Assembly (NCBI GenBank): GCA_016794925.1
Contig: JAEUIW010000003.1
Location: forward strand, 141,543 to 205,542
Reading direction: 5' to 3'
Origin: Phycisphaerae bacterium
GTDB taxonomy: Bacteria; Planctomycetota; Phycisphaerae; Phycisphaerales; UBA1924
DNA length: 64,000 nucleotides
Of this stretch, positions 1 through 7,786 are shown piece by piece; within the stretch, counting starts at the first letter, position 1, and the number at the start of each line of letters is the position of its first letter. Under the pieces are notes generated by a model. That model searched no databases. It was not told the DNA's origin and saw nothing but the letters and a program-made list of their open reading frames with translations. Position numbers and translations under genes: made by a program.

Positions 1-581
1 CGGGACGTCGGTTGGCCGCCTTCACGAACTCCACGCTGTGCACGCATTTCGGGATCTCGGGGCCGGGCGTGCTGGACATCAGCAGGTACTACACCGACGC
101 GCGCGGGGAGGATCCGGGCGCGCACCTCGTCATCAATTGGCTCCCCGGCGCGCGTGCGGACGCGATGGACGCGGCGCTGCGGCGGCTCGGCCGGGGCTCG
201 GTCGGTCGATTCCTGCACGAGCGGGGGCTGCCGACCCGGTTGGCCGAGAGCCTCTGCCGGGAGGCGGGGGTTGATCCTGGCGCGGCCGGGCATGGCCTGA
301 CGCGCGAGGGCCGCCGCGCCCTCCTGGGCGTGCTCACGGAGATGCCGTTGCCGGTCACGGGTGATCGCGGTTTTCAGTACGCCGAGGTCACGGCGGGCGG
401 CGTTCCCCTCTCGGAAATCCACCTGGACTCGATGGAGAGTCGCGTGTGCCCCCGGCTGCATGTGTGCGGAGAAATCTGCGATGTCGACGGCCGCATCGGG
501 GGATTCAACTTCCAATGGGCGTGGTCGAGCGGTTATCTCGCCGGCGTTGGCGCCGCAAGCCGCATTGAGCTTCATGCGTGA
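1..581 (+). CDS. HI0933-family flavoprotein, C-terminal part (start lies left of the window)
   Basis: The frame is open from base 3 to the TGA at 579-581, so only the last 192 or so codons are present. The residues match the C-terminal half of the HI0933/BaiN (YhiN) family of FAD-dependent oxidoreductases: an FGISGPGVLD stretch early in the visible part and a GGFNFQWAWSSG block near the end, which in this family belongs to the FAD-binding fold. The substrate of most family members is unknown; some reduce bile-acid or other enone compounds. A strong hairpin at 596-623 follows directly. The family call is firm, a precise function is not possible, and the N-terminal Rossmann motif cannot be checked. 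Confidence 0.8.
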   Translation, partial: GRRLAAFTNSTLCTHFGISGPGVLDISRYYTDARGEDPGAHLVINWLPGARADAMDAALRRLGRGSVGRFLHERGLPTRLAESLCREAGVDPGAAGHGLTREGRRALLGVLTEMPLPVTGDRGFQYAEVTAGGVPLSEIHLDSMESRVCPRLHVCGEICDVDGRIGGFNFQWAWSSGYLAGVGAASRIELHA

Positions 582-595
582 TACCGCGGGTGGAC

Positions 596-623
596 CACTT
601 GCGCATCGCGTGATGCGCAAGTG
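596..623 (+). terminator. Perfect 12-bp hairpin after the flavoprotein gene
   Basis: CACTTGCGCATC (596-607), loop GCGT, GATGCGCAAGTG (612-623), followed by TTTGTC. It lies 14 bases after the stop codon and fits an intrinsic terminator, though the T run is short. The rest of the 582-837 gap holds no gene I can see; its last part carries the leader of the next gene. Confidence 0.5.
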
Positions 624-837
624 TTTGTCAGGCATGAACTTGCTGCGAAAAACCAGAAAGTTGACGATCAAGTCCTTGATCGATGCCCAACGTGTGGCAT
701 GATTGTCGAGGCACCTGTTCCTTTGGAGGGAACGAGGTGCAGCACGATCGGGTGAGAGAGAGATTACGCGTGTGGCCCGAGTGACGGGTCCGTTCCTCCG
801 CGCGTGAATCTCGGACCGCTCCACCTGAGGATCGTCC

Positions 838-1656
838 ATGAAATCCAAGCGCATCGCAGTCGCCATCGGCGTGCTCGCCGCGTGCTCCGGTTCCGCGTTC
901 GCACAGCTCATCGTGGGGAATGACCAGAGTGCGCCCGCAATCTGGGACGTGGATGTGACCGGTTCGCGCGCGCCGAAGTCACTGCTCTCGGGCTCGGCCG
1001 CCGTGGTGTACGGCATGGCGTACGACCCTACTTCGGCCCAGTTGTACTGGAACAACGGGGCGGGGTTGTACCGCGCCCCTGCGGGTGAGTCGAAGCTGGG
1101 TCCGTCGTTGATCGGTTCGATCCGTGACGGGGCGAGAATGCTGAATATCACGGGGCTGGCGTTCCGTCCGTCGACGGGCCGGTTGTTGGGCTTCGAGAAC
1201 GGTCCCAGCCCCAGGTTGTTCGACATCGATCCGGAGACCGCGGTCGGGCAGTTCGCGGCGTCATGTTCGGGTTTCGATTTCGGCGGCCTGGATTACGACG
1301 CGACCACCGACGCGTTCTACGGGCTGAGCGACCATTCGTCGTCGCGGGGCGTGTACCGAATCGATCCCGACACGTTCGCGGCCACCCGGCTGGCCGACTA
1401 CCCGGGCACGGAGACGGACATCGATGGACTGGCGGCGGGCAACGGGCGGCTGTACCTGGTCAGCGACGGCTCGCGGGCCGACGGCGGCGACCCGATCTGG
1501 ATCTTCGACCTCGCCAGCGGGACGTACGTGGACACAATTCCCAGCGCGTTCACGAGCGCGACTGGGGTGTACGCCGGGGCCGCGTTCGTTCCGGGGCCCG
1601 GCGCCTGGGCTCTGCTGACTATGGCGGGGATCGTGGCGGTCGCGCGCAAGCGGTGA
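838..1656 (+). CDS. Exported PEP-CTERM-type protein
   Basis: 272 residues. The N-terminus has a typical Sec signal peptide (MKSKR, then a hydrophobic run ending SAFAQ near residue 23). The C-terminus has VPGPG, then a hydrophobic helix and a basic RKR tail, which is the PEP-CTERM/exosortase sorting layout in its Phycisphaerae variant (VPxPG instead of VPEPG). The middle resembles beta-propeller or NHL-like repeats (repeated GLAYD, GLDYD and GRLYLVSDG units), but I cannot assign a function. Exosortase would cleave the tail and attach or release the protein at the cell surface. The start is supported by TGAGGA about 8 bases upstream of ATG 838. It stands alone, with no obvious operon partner. 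Confidence 0.75.
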   Translation: MKSKRIAVAIGVLAACSGSAFAQLIVGNDQSAPAIWDVDVTGSRAPKSLLSGSAAVVYGMAYDPTSAQLYWNNGAGLYRAPAGESKLGPSLIGSIRDGARMLNITGLAFRPSTGRLLGFENGPSPRLFDIDPETAVGQFAASCSGFDFGGLDYDATTDAFYGLSDHSSSRGVYRIDPDTFAATRLADYPGTETDIDGLAAGNGRLYLVSDGSRADGGDPIWIFDLASGTYVDTIPSAFTSATGVYAGAAFVPGPGAWALLTMAGIVAVARKR

Positions 1657-1726
1657 GCGCGATTTCCCAAGTGAGCGTTCCGAGCCTCGCGTGCGGGTCG
1701 CGGTCGCGGACCCGCGTGCGGGGTGG

Positions 1727-1732
1727 TAGGGT
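1727..1732 (+). promoter_or_regulatory. -10 element TAGGGT, leaderless start of DUF418 gene
   Basis: TAGGGT ends 6 bases before ATG 1739, which puts the expected transcription start at the start codon itself. No recognisable -35 and no Shine-Dalgarno sequence. Confidence 0.5.
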
Positions 1733-1738
1733 ACGCCC

Positions 1739-3250
1739 ATGCATGCCGACGCGCCGTCAATCGATCCCCTTGCGCCGCTGAACCAAGCGCGGGCGCCGCG
1801 GCCGGACGCCGCGGTCGCGCCGACGGAGGACGCGTCACGGATTGACGCGATCGACGTAGCCCGCGGCTTCGCGCTCCTGGGCATCTTCATGGTGAACATC
1901 CAGGTTTTCGCGCACCCGCTCGGTTCGATGTTCTCGGCGGGTGCGATGGAGGGATCGTCGGCGCTCGATCGCGTGGTTCATTTCCTGAAGCATGTGCTCT
2001 GCGAGGGGCGGTTCTATCCGTTCTTCTCGCTGTTGTTCGGCATGGGGCTGGTGCTGCAGACAGGCCGGCTGGCGGCGGCGCGGGGCGCGGCGTGGCCCGT
2101 GTACATCCGCCGCCTGCTGGTGCTCGCGGTGCTTGGGTTGTGCCACGGGTTCCTGCTGTGGTACGGGGACATCCTGTTCGTGTACAGCGTGGTGGGGCTC
2201 GTGCTGCTGCTGTGTTCTCGTGCGCGGCCCAAGGTGCTGCTGGGCGTCGGCCTTGGGTTGCTGGCGTGGGCGGTGCTGGTCGGCAGCGTGATGGGGCTGG
2301 CGGGTTTCCTTGCGGCGGGATCAAGGGAAGATGGCCGGGGCGCGAATCCCGCGCACGTGCACGGCGCGGACGTCGCGGGCGCCGCGCAGGCGCCGGGGGC
2401 GGACGTGCCGGCCCCGGTCTCGGAGGCCCCGGCGCATCCCCCGGGCTTCATCGACACCACCCCCGCGACTCCCGATCGGGCGGAGTTTGCCCGCTGGGCG
2501 GAACGCGGTCCCGGCAACCGCCTGATCTACGGCCTGGCGACCGACCAGGTCCGGGACGGTCCTCAGGATCCGGCCTGGCGGGCCTTGGAAACGCAGGCTC
2601 TGCGTGACGGGCCGTACATGCAGGCCCTGCTCGTGCGCGCGCTGGACTATCTCGTCTGCTTGGCGTTCGCGGTGCTCAGCTACGGCTGGCACGTCGCGGC
2701 GATGTTCTTCATCGGCGCGGCCCTCATGAAGTGGCGTTTCTTCGACGCCGATCGCGCGCCGTGGCAGCGCCGGTTCGTGTGGCTGGGCTTCGGTGTGGGG
2801 TTGCCGGTCTCGATCGGGCTCGCGGCGCTGCACGGGGTGGCGTCCGATCGCGTGTCGAGCCTCGCGGCCGGCGTGCTGACGTACGTTCCCGGCACGCTGA
2901 TGCCGCTGGGATACCTGGGTGCGGTCACGCTGATCGTGCGGGGCGGGATGTTGCGAGCGGTGACGCGCCCCGTGTCCTGCGCCGGGCGCATGGGGCTGAC
3001 CAATTACCTGTCCGAGACGATCATCGCGACCGGTATTTTCTATCACTGGGGCCTCGGGAGGTTCGGCACGATGGGGCACGCCGCGCAGGCGGGCGTGGTG
3101 CTCGCGGTCTACGCGGCGCTGGTGGTGGTCAGCGTGCTGTGGCTGAGGGTCTTCCGTTTCGGCCCGATGGAGTGGCTGTGGCGGACGCTGACGTACCTGA
3201 GATGGCAGCCGATGGCCCGGGAGCGTGCGGCCGGCGGGCGGGGGCCGTGA
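1739..3250 (+). CDS. DUF418 (YeiB-like) multi-pass membrane protein
   Basis: 503 residues. After a hydrophilic N-terminus of about 35 residues comes RIDAIDVARGFALLGIFMVN, the conserved entry of the DUF418/YeiB family. Several hydrophobic helices follow, and the C-terminal DUF418 domain contains GRMGLTNYLSE. Residues of roughly 195-260 form an Ala/Pro/Gly-rich soluble insert not typical of YeiB. Family members are inner-membrane proteins of uncertain role, some linked to transport or antibiotic biosynthesis. The gene shares one base with the next (TGATG), so it is probably co-transcribed with aroDE, although no functional link is known. Confidence 0.8.
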   Translation: MHADAPSIDPLAPLNQARAPRPDAAVAPTEDASRIDAIDVARGFALLGIFMVNIQVFAHPLGSMFSAGAMEGSSALDRVVHFLKHVLCEGRFYPFFSLLFGMGLVLQTGRLAAARGAAWPVYIRRLLVLAVLGLCHGFLLWYGDILFVYSVVGLVLLLCSRARPKVLLGVGLGLLAWAVLVGSVMGLAGFLAAGSREDGRGANPAHVHGADVAGAAQAPGADVPAPVSEAPAHPPGFIDTTPATPDRAEFARWAERGPGNRLIYGLATDQVRDGPQDPAWRALETQALRDGPYMQALLVRALDYLVCLAFAVLSYGWHVAAMFFIGAALMKWRFFDADRAPWQRRFVWLGFGVGLPVSIGLAALHGVASDRVSSLAAGVLTYVPGTLMPLGYLGAVTLIVRGGMLRAVTRPVSCAGRMGLTNYLSETIIATGIFYHWGLGRFGTMGHAAQAGVVLAVYAALVVVSVLWLRVFRFGPMEWLWRTLTYLRWQPMARERAAGGRGP

Positions 3251-4941
3251 TGCTCGGTCGCGCCGGCGCGCGGACACGGATCTGCGTCCCCATCATGGTG
3301 CGCGACGAGGCCTCCGCGCTCGACGCCGCGGCACGGGCCCGAGCGTCGGGCGCCGATCTCGTTGAGTTGCGGATCGACGAGTACTTCTCGGGATCCGGTG
3401 AAGCGGCCGAGAACGCGCGGGTGGCCGGGCTTGTCTCCGCCTGCCCGCTGTCGTGCATCCTCACGTGCCGGCCGACGTGGGAGGGGGGGGGCTACGACGG
3501 ACCCGAGGACGCGCGGGTGTCGATGTTCGAGCGGGTGTGCGCGGCGTCCGAGCCCGGGGAGCACCCGCCGAGCTATCTGGACGTTGAATGGGTCGCGTAC
3601 GCGAGCTCGGCGAACCTGCGGCGGAAGATCAACCTTGCGGTGCGCGTCCCGGGTCGGGTGCGCGACCCCGGCACGTCCTTGCTCCTTTCGACGCACGACC
3701 ACTCGGGGCGTCCGCCCGATCTGGCGCGCCGCGTCGCCGCGATGCAGTGCGAGCCGGGCGCCGCGGCGGTCAAGGTCGCGTTCCGCGCGCGCTCGTTGCG
3801 CGACAACATCGAACTCTTCGACCTGATCGCCGATGCGTCGAAACCGATGATCGCTCTGGGGATGGGCGCGTACGGGATGATGTCCCGCGTGCTCGCGCCA
3901 AAGTTCGGCGGGCTGCTGACGTTCGCGTCGCTCGAGGAGGGCGCCGCGACGGCACCCGGGCAGCCGACGCTCGATGAACTGATCGAGCGGTACCGGTTCC
4001 GGTCGATCGGGGCGTGCACGAAGGTGTTCGGCGTGATCGGCTGGCCGGTCGAGCATTCGAAGTCCCCCCTGGTCCACAACGCCGGGTTCGGGGCGATCGG
4101 CTTCGACGGCGTCTACGTGCCGTTGCCCGTCGAGGGGAGCTACGAGAGCTTCAAGGCCACGGTCCTGGAGTTGATGCACCACCCGCGCCTGGATTTTTCG
4201 GGCGCGTCGGTCACCATTCCGCACAAGACCCACCTGGCGCGGTTGGCGCGCGAGGAGGGTTGGTCGCTCGACGACGACGCCGATGCGACCGGATCCGCGA
4301 ACACCCTCGTGGTGGATCGTCTCGGTCCCGATGCGCCGATCGTGCGCGTGGCGAGCACGGATGGTCCCGCGCTGGTGGGACCCTTAAGGGAGCTGCTGGG
4401 GCCCCTGGACGGCGGGAGCGGGGGAACAGAGGGAGGGGGAGGTCGTCGCGTCGCCGTGATCGGCGCCGGGGGCGTGGGGAGGGCCGCCGCATGGGCGCTC
4501 GCGCGGGCGGGCGCGACGGTCGAGCTGTACAACCGGACGCCCGAGCGGGCGGAGCGAGCGGCCGGGGAGCTGGGCGCGGCGTTGCCGTCGGGGTCTGGGA
4601 CGATCGCGCCCGCCGCGCTGGACGCTTTGCCCGAGTCGGGCTGCCACGCGATCGTCAACTGCTCGAGCGTGGGGATGCGCGGCGGCGAGGCCCCGGACGG
4701 CACGGCCGCGCCGCTGGATCGGATGGGGCGGTGCGCGCCGGACCTCGTGGTGATGGACACGGTGTATAACCCGGCGGTGACGCCGCTGCTGGCCGCGGCA
4801 CGGGGGCGGGGATTGCGGACGATCGACGGGGTCACGATGTTCGTCCGGCAGGCGGAGGAGCAGTTCGCCCGCTGGACCGGGGTGCGGCCTCCGACCGATC
4901 TCTTCGAGGGTGCGGTTCGCGGCCGCGTGCCGGGGCGGTGA
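3250..4941 (+). CDS. aroDE: Bifunctional 3-dehydroquinate dehydratase / shikimate dehydrogenase
   Basis: 563 residues fusing two consecutive steps of the shikimate pathway, as in plants. Residues of about 10-240 form a type I dehydroquinase: STHDH at 147-151 carries the catalytic His and AVKVAF has the Schiff-base Lys (K175). Residues of about 255-560 form shikimate dehydrogenase: SKSPL near 270, TIPHK with catalytic K326, and the NADP loop GAGGVG at 405-410. ATG 3250 overlaps the preceding TGA; the frame is open further upstream, but that part runs inside the DUF418 gene and shows no homology. A run of nine Gs (3483-3491) encodes Gly79-81. All key residues are present, so both activities are expected. 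Confidence 0.92.
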   Translation: MLGRAGARTRICVPIMVRDEASALDAAARARASGADLVELRIDEYFSGSGEAAENARVAGLVSACPLSCILTCRPTWEGGGYDGPEDARVSMFERVCAASEPGEHPPSYLDVEWVAYASSANLRRKINLAVRVPGRVRDPGTSLLLSTHDHSGRPPDLARRVAAMQCEPGAAAVKVAFRARSLRDNIELFDLIADASKPMIALGMGAYGMMSRVLAPKFGGLLTFASLEEGAATAPGQPTLDELIERYRFRSIGACTKVFGVIGWPVEHSKSPLVHNAGFGAIGFDGVYVPLPVEGSYESFKATVLELMHHPRLDFSGASVTIPHKTHLARLAREEGWSLDDDADATGSANTLVVDRLGPDAPIVRVASTDGPALVGPLRELLGPLDGGSGGTEGGGGRRVAVIGAGGVGRAAAWALARAGATVELYNRTPERAERAAGELGAALPSGSGTIAPAALDALPESGCHAIVNCSSVGMRGGEAPDGTAAPLDRMGRCAPDLVVMDTVYNPAVTPLLAAARGRGLRTIDGVTMFVRQAEEQFARWTGVRPPTDLFEGAVRGRVPGR

Positions 4942-4956
4942 CGTGGAGGGCGGTCG

Positions 4957-5333
4957 TTGAGGTGGCCTTCGTTCATCAACCAGCGGGTGCGGTTCCCGGA
5001 TCACCACGCGTGGTTCGTGCTCTTCTCGTCGCTGGACATCATCCTGACGCACAGCATCCTGTTTCATTTCGCCGATTTCGGCGGGCGTGAGGTGAACACC
5101 ATCGCGGACTGGGTGATCCGCCGCTTTGACATCTGGGGTGCGATCGGGTTGAATTCATCTGCGTGAGCATCGCGATCCTGGCGTGCGAGATGGTCGGGTC
5201 GCGGCGGGAGGAGACGGGGCGACGGCTGGCGTGGGTGGTGGCCGCGCTCTCGGCGCTCCCGCCCGCGTGGGCGCTGATCCAGCTCGCGTTCTTCGCGATC
5301 ACGCACGCGCGCGGCGTTCCCACGGTGCCGTGA
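4957..5333 (+). pseudogene. Small DUF5658-like membrane protein gene split by a frameshift
   Basis: Two overlapping frames look like one gene. The first runs from TTG 4957, with GGAGGG 7 bases upstream, to TGA 5166. It encodes FINQRVRFPDHH, a membrane helix and ending WGAIGL. The second frame (open through 5163 to TGA 5333) continues with VEFICVSIAILACEMVG and a further helix. Joined near 5148 they give a protein of about 125 residues with three or four helices, like DUF5658 proteins of planctomycetes. That family name is my best match, not certain. The cause could be a real inactivating deletion, a sequencing error or, less likely, programmed frameshifting; no slippery heptamer is visible. 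Confidence 0.5.
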
Positions 5334-5342
5334 GCCCGGCGA

Positions 5343-5882
5343 TCAGCCCGTGAACGCGACCCCGCTGGTCCGCAGCAGTGTCTTGAACGACTCGCCGAAC
5401 ACGAAATTGTGCGCGGGGAAGGCCTCGCCGGGGAGCCCCGCCCCGCCCATATTGTGGTCGAGGTGGCTGAACATGAGCTCGACGGAACCGGCGGGCGTGA
5501 AGCCCTCCGATGGGCGCCCGTGGTCGAGGATCTCGATGACGCCCAGCGTCGAGGCCCCGGCTTCGTCGATGCGGGCGATCGTGGCCGTGTAGCGGAGCGT
5601 GACGCCGGGGGTCGCGTCACGGGTCAACTCCGCCCGCGAGACCTTGGCGAGAATGACCTTGTGCCGGAAGCCCTCGGCGTGTCCGACCAGGATGCCGGCG
5701 CTCTGGGCCATGCCCTCGAGGATCAGGCTGCCGGGCATGACCGGGCACGCGGGGCGGCCGCGTTCCGTCTCGGCCGGGAAATGATCGTGCAGATGGTCCT
5801 CGGCCAAGGAGACGTTCTTGACCGCCACCAGGCGCCGGCGTGGCGTCAGCTCGACGACGCGATCGATCCACATCCAGCGCAT
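5343..5882 (-). CDS. FabA/FabZ-like 3-hydroxyacyl-ACP dehydratase
   Basis: 179 residues, hotdog fold. The DHFP motif carries the catalytic His and the helix PGSLILEGMAQ carries the active-site acid; between them lies a short insert (AETERGRPACPVM) longer than in standard FabZ. The chosen start is the ATG at 5882 (MRWMWIDRV), which fits family length; the open frame upstream is not conserved and would overlap the ACP gene. It is the last gene of an operon with the ACP at 5911 and another dehydratase at 6429. It probably dehydrates 3-hydroxyacyl chains carried by that ACP. No ketosynthase or reductase is next to it, so the lipid product cannot be told. Confidence 0.82.
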   Translation of the reverse strand: MRWMWIDRVVELTPRRRLVAVKNVSLAEDHLHDHFPAETERGRPACPVMPGSLILEGMAQSAGILVGHAEGFRHKVILAKVSRAELTRDATPGVTLRYTATIARIDEAGASTLGVIEILDHGRPSEGFTPAGSVELMFSHLDHNMGGAGLPGEAFPAHNFVFGESFKTLLRTSGVAFTG

Positions 5883-5910
5883 CAGGCTGCTCCGGGACGG
5901 GCCCGCGCGG

Positions 5911-6294
5911 TCACTTCTTGAGCTTGCCCTCGACGAACCGCACCAGCGCATCGACGGTGAAGAGCGCGCCGAGCTTGCCCACCTCGGGGTTGGCGGAAAA
6001 GTTCGTGAGGTCGATGTGGGGGAGGCGGCTCTTGAGCGTGGCCAGGCCGTCTGCCGTCACCTTGCCGTCCTTGATGTACTTGGGGTCCTGCATGACGTTC
6101 TCGGGGAAGAGCTCGCCCTGCTGGATCTTGAAGCCGAAGGCCTGCTCGAGCTTGAAGACGATGTCAAGGAAGTCGATCGACTCGGCCCCGAGGTCCTTGA
6201 CCAGCGACGCGCCGCCCGTCACCTCGTCCTCGTCCACCGCGAGCGCATCGACCAGCACGTTCCGAACCTTGCCGAAGATCTCATCGCGTGTCAT
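5911..6294 (-). CDS. Acyl carrier protein
   Basis: 127 residues, about 45 longer than housekeeping AcpP. LGAESIDFLDIVFKLE carries the Ser that receives 4'-phosphopantetheine. The start ATG 6294 (MTRDEIF) is chosen because it matches the ACP N-terminus; an in-frame start 10 codons upstream is less likely. The C-terminal extension (residues of about 70-127, ending VEGKLKK) is unusual and resembles planctomycete ACPs linked to dedicated FabZ-like enzymes, including those of specialised lipid clusters. Flanked by two dehydratases on the same strand, so it is probably their carrier rather than the general fatty-acid ACP. The role in a specific lipid is inference. Confidence 0.88.
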   Translation of the reverse strand: MTRDEIFGKVRNVLVDALAVDEDEVTGGASLVKDLGAESIDFLDIVFKLEQAFGFKIQQGELFPENVMQDPKYIKDGKVTADGLATLKSRLPHIDLTNFSANPEVGKLGALFTVDALVRFVEGKLKK

Positions 6295-6428
6295 GGCCGC
6301 TTCCTTGACCCGGTCCCGATTCAATCCGAGTCGCGGGGTCGCAGCCTCCCCCGAGGCTCGCCCCGCGAAATTCGCGTCCGACCGAGACCCGGATGGTACG
6401 CCGACGCCGCGACTGGATCAGGTGGGCA

Positions 6429-6824
6429 TCAGGGTCGCATCGGTCGAAGGGAGAAGCGGCCCGCGACCGCGGTCGCGCCCTCGACGGTCGCCTCGCCCTT
6501 GAACTCGAATGTTGCCTCGGGTCCTGCGTCGGCCGGTCGTTTGACCAGCGCGACCTCGACCCGGAGGGTCTCCCCCGGCCGCACGAACCTGCCGTACTTC
6601 AGGGCCCGGACTGAGCCCAGCACGAGCGGGCCGGCAGGGCGAGCTTCGTCTTCGAGCAGGCGGCGAGCGGCCTGCACCATCGACTCGATCATGAGCACGC
6701 CGGGAAGCACCGGGAAAGAGGGGAAATGGTCCTGCAGGTACTCCTCCGCGTTCGTGACCATCTTGACGGTCACGATGCGGTCGGGGGACCTTTCCAGCAC
6801 GCGGTCGACCAACTCGAAACGCAT
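6429..6824 (-). CDS. fabZ: FabZ-like 3-hydroxyacyl-ACP dehydratase
   Basis: 131 residues, the normal size of a FabZ hotdog protein. DHFPSFPVLPGVLMIESM contains the catalytic His and Glu of the family. It is first in the order dehydratase-ACP-dehydratase on the minus strand; the 134-base gap to the ACP has no terminator I can see. The start codon ATG 6824 sits 5 bases after TACTCT, so the mRNA is probably leaderless. Divergent from recO, whose own -10 lies 55 bases away. Whether it serves primary fatty-acid synthesis or a special lipid with the neighbouring ACP is open. Confidence 0.85.
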   Translation of the reverse strand: MRFELVDRVLERSPDRIVTVKMVTNAEEYLQDHFPSFPVLPGVLMIESMVQAARRLLEDEARPAGPLVLGSVRALKYGRFVRPGETLRVEVALVKRPADAGPEATFEFKGEATVEGATAVAGRFSLRPMRP

Positions 6825-6829
6825 GCCGG

Positions 6830-6835
6830 AGAGTA
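6830..6835 (-). promoter_or_regulatory. -10 element TACTCT, leaderless start of fabZ-like gene
   Basis: Read on the minus strand, TACTCT ends 5 bases before ATG 6824. No -35 or Shine-Dalgarno sequence seen. Confidence 0.5.
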
Positions 6836-6889
6836 GGCGTGGCCGCGTCGAACCCGAACGACGCAGGATGCGTGGTGCCAGGCGGGGGT

Positions 6890-6895
6890 TAGGAT
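6890..6895 (+). promoter_or_regulatory. -10 element TAGGAT, leaderless start of recO
   Basis: TAGGAT ends 5 bases before GTG 6901. The spacing supports GTG 6901 as the true recO start. Confidence 0.5.
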
Positions 6896-6900
6896 CCGGC

Positions 6901-7695
6901 GTGGCTCAGACCTCGGATCAAGCCGTGTGCCTGCGCGTCTGGGATTGGTCGGAGACCAGCCAGACGGTGTCGCTGTTCGGTCGTTCAGCGGGCGTCGTCC
7001 GAGCCTTGGCGAAAGGATCGAAACGCCCCGCCGCGCCGTTCTCCGGAGGGATCGAGCCCCTGCAGCGGGCGGACGTGGGGCTGATCGTCAAGCCCTCCAC
7101 CGACCTGGCCACGTTGACCCGCTGGGACCTGGCGGAGGTATTCCCCGCGTTGCGTCGGAACCTGCGGGCACTTCACGCCGGGCTGTGCGCGGCGGAGTTG
7201 GTCATCGAGACGTGCGCGCAGCGCGACGCGGACGCGGCGATCTTTGACGGCCTGCTGGAGCTCCTGCGAACCCTGAAGGAAGAACCGAAGACTCCGGCTG
7301 CGTTGGTCGCCTTTCAATGGCTCGTGCTGGTTCGGACGGGATATGCGCCGAATCTGCGCGAGCCGCCCGATTCAGTTTCCGGTGCGGTGGGGGGGGGCAA
7401 GGTTCCCGCGCTGTTCGCGCCCATGCGGGGTGGTTTGGTCGAAGCGGAGCAGGTGGAGTCAACCGAGGTCGTGTGGAGGGTCCGGTTGGAGACAGTCTCG
7501 GCGTTGCGTCGGCTGGAAGCGGGTGAGCAGTTGGAAGGGTGCGAATCGGAGTCCATCCGCCGAGCGGGTTTGTTGCTGGGCGCGTATCAATCGAGCATTA
7601 TCGGACATGAATTGCGGACGATTGGATTGGTCTTCGGCGGCGCACATCCCCCCGAACAGGCGGATCGATCGACACGCTCGGAGCAATCAGCGTGA
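6901..7695 (+). CDS. recO: DNA repair protein RecO
   Basis: 264 residues. RecO binds ssDNA and RecR and helps load RecA at gaps. The N-terminal OB fold is seen as the strand pattern around AVCLRVWDWSETSQTVSLF and LFGRSAGVVRALAKGSKR; the helical C-terminal part follows (ALRRLEAGEQL, AGLLLGAYQSSIIGHEL). The usual zinc-finger cysteines of many RecO proteins are missing. The start is GTG 6901, placed by the promoter element just upstream; a much longer upstream open frame is antisense to the ACP and dehydratase genes and is not credible. A run of nine Gs at 7389-7397 lies inside the gene and could be a slippage site. Confidence 0.75.
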   Translation: MAQTSDQAVCLRVWDWSETSQTVSLFGRSAGVVRALAKGSKRPAAPFSGGIEPLQRADVGLIVKPSTDLATLTRWDLAEVFPALRRNLRALHAGLCAAELVIETCAQRDADAAIFDGLLELLRTLKEEPKTPAALVAFQWLVLVRTGYAPNLREPPDSVSGAVGGGKVPALFAPMRGGLVEAEQVESTEVVWRVRLETVSALRRLEAGEQLEGCESESIRRAGLLLGAYQSSIIGHELRTIGLVFGGAHPPEQADRSTRSEQSA

Positions 7696-7786
7696 AGTGA
7701 AAGGCGGGTTGGGTCGATGAGACGCGGGGCGGCGGTCCGTGCCCATGGACGGGAACGGGAGCCGCGCACCAACGCGCCGAGATGAC

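Noticed and set aside
2731..3249. Upstream extension of aroDE
   Set aside because: Lies out of frame inside the DUF418 gene; homology begins just after ATG 3250.
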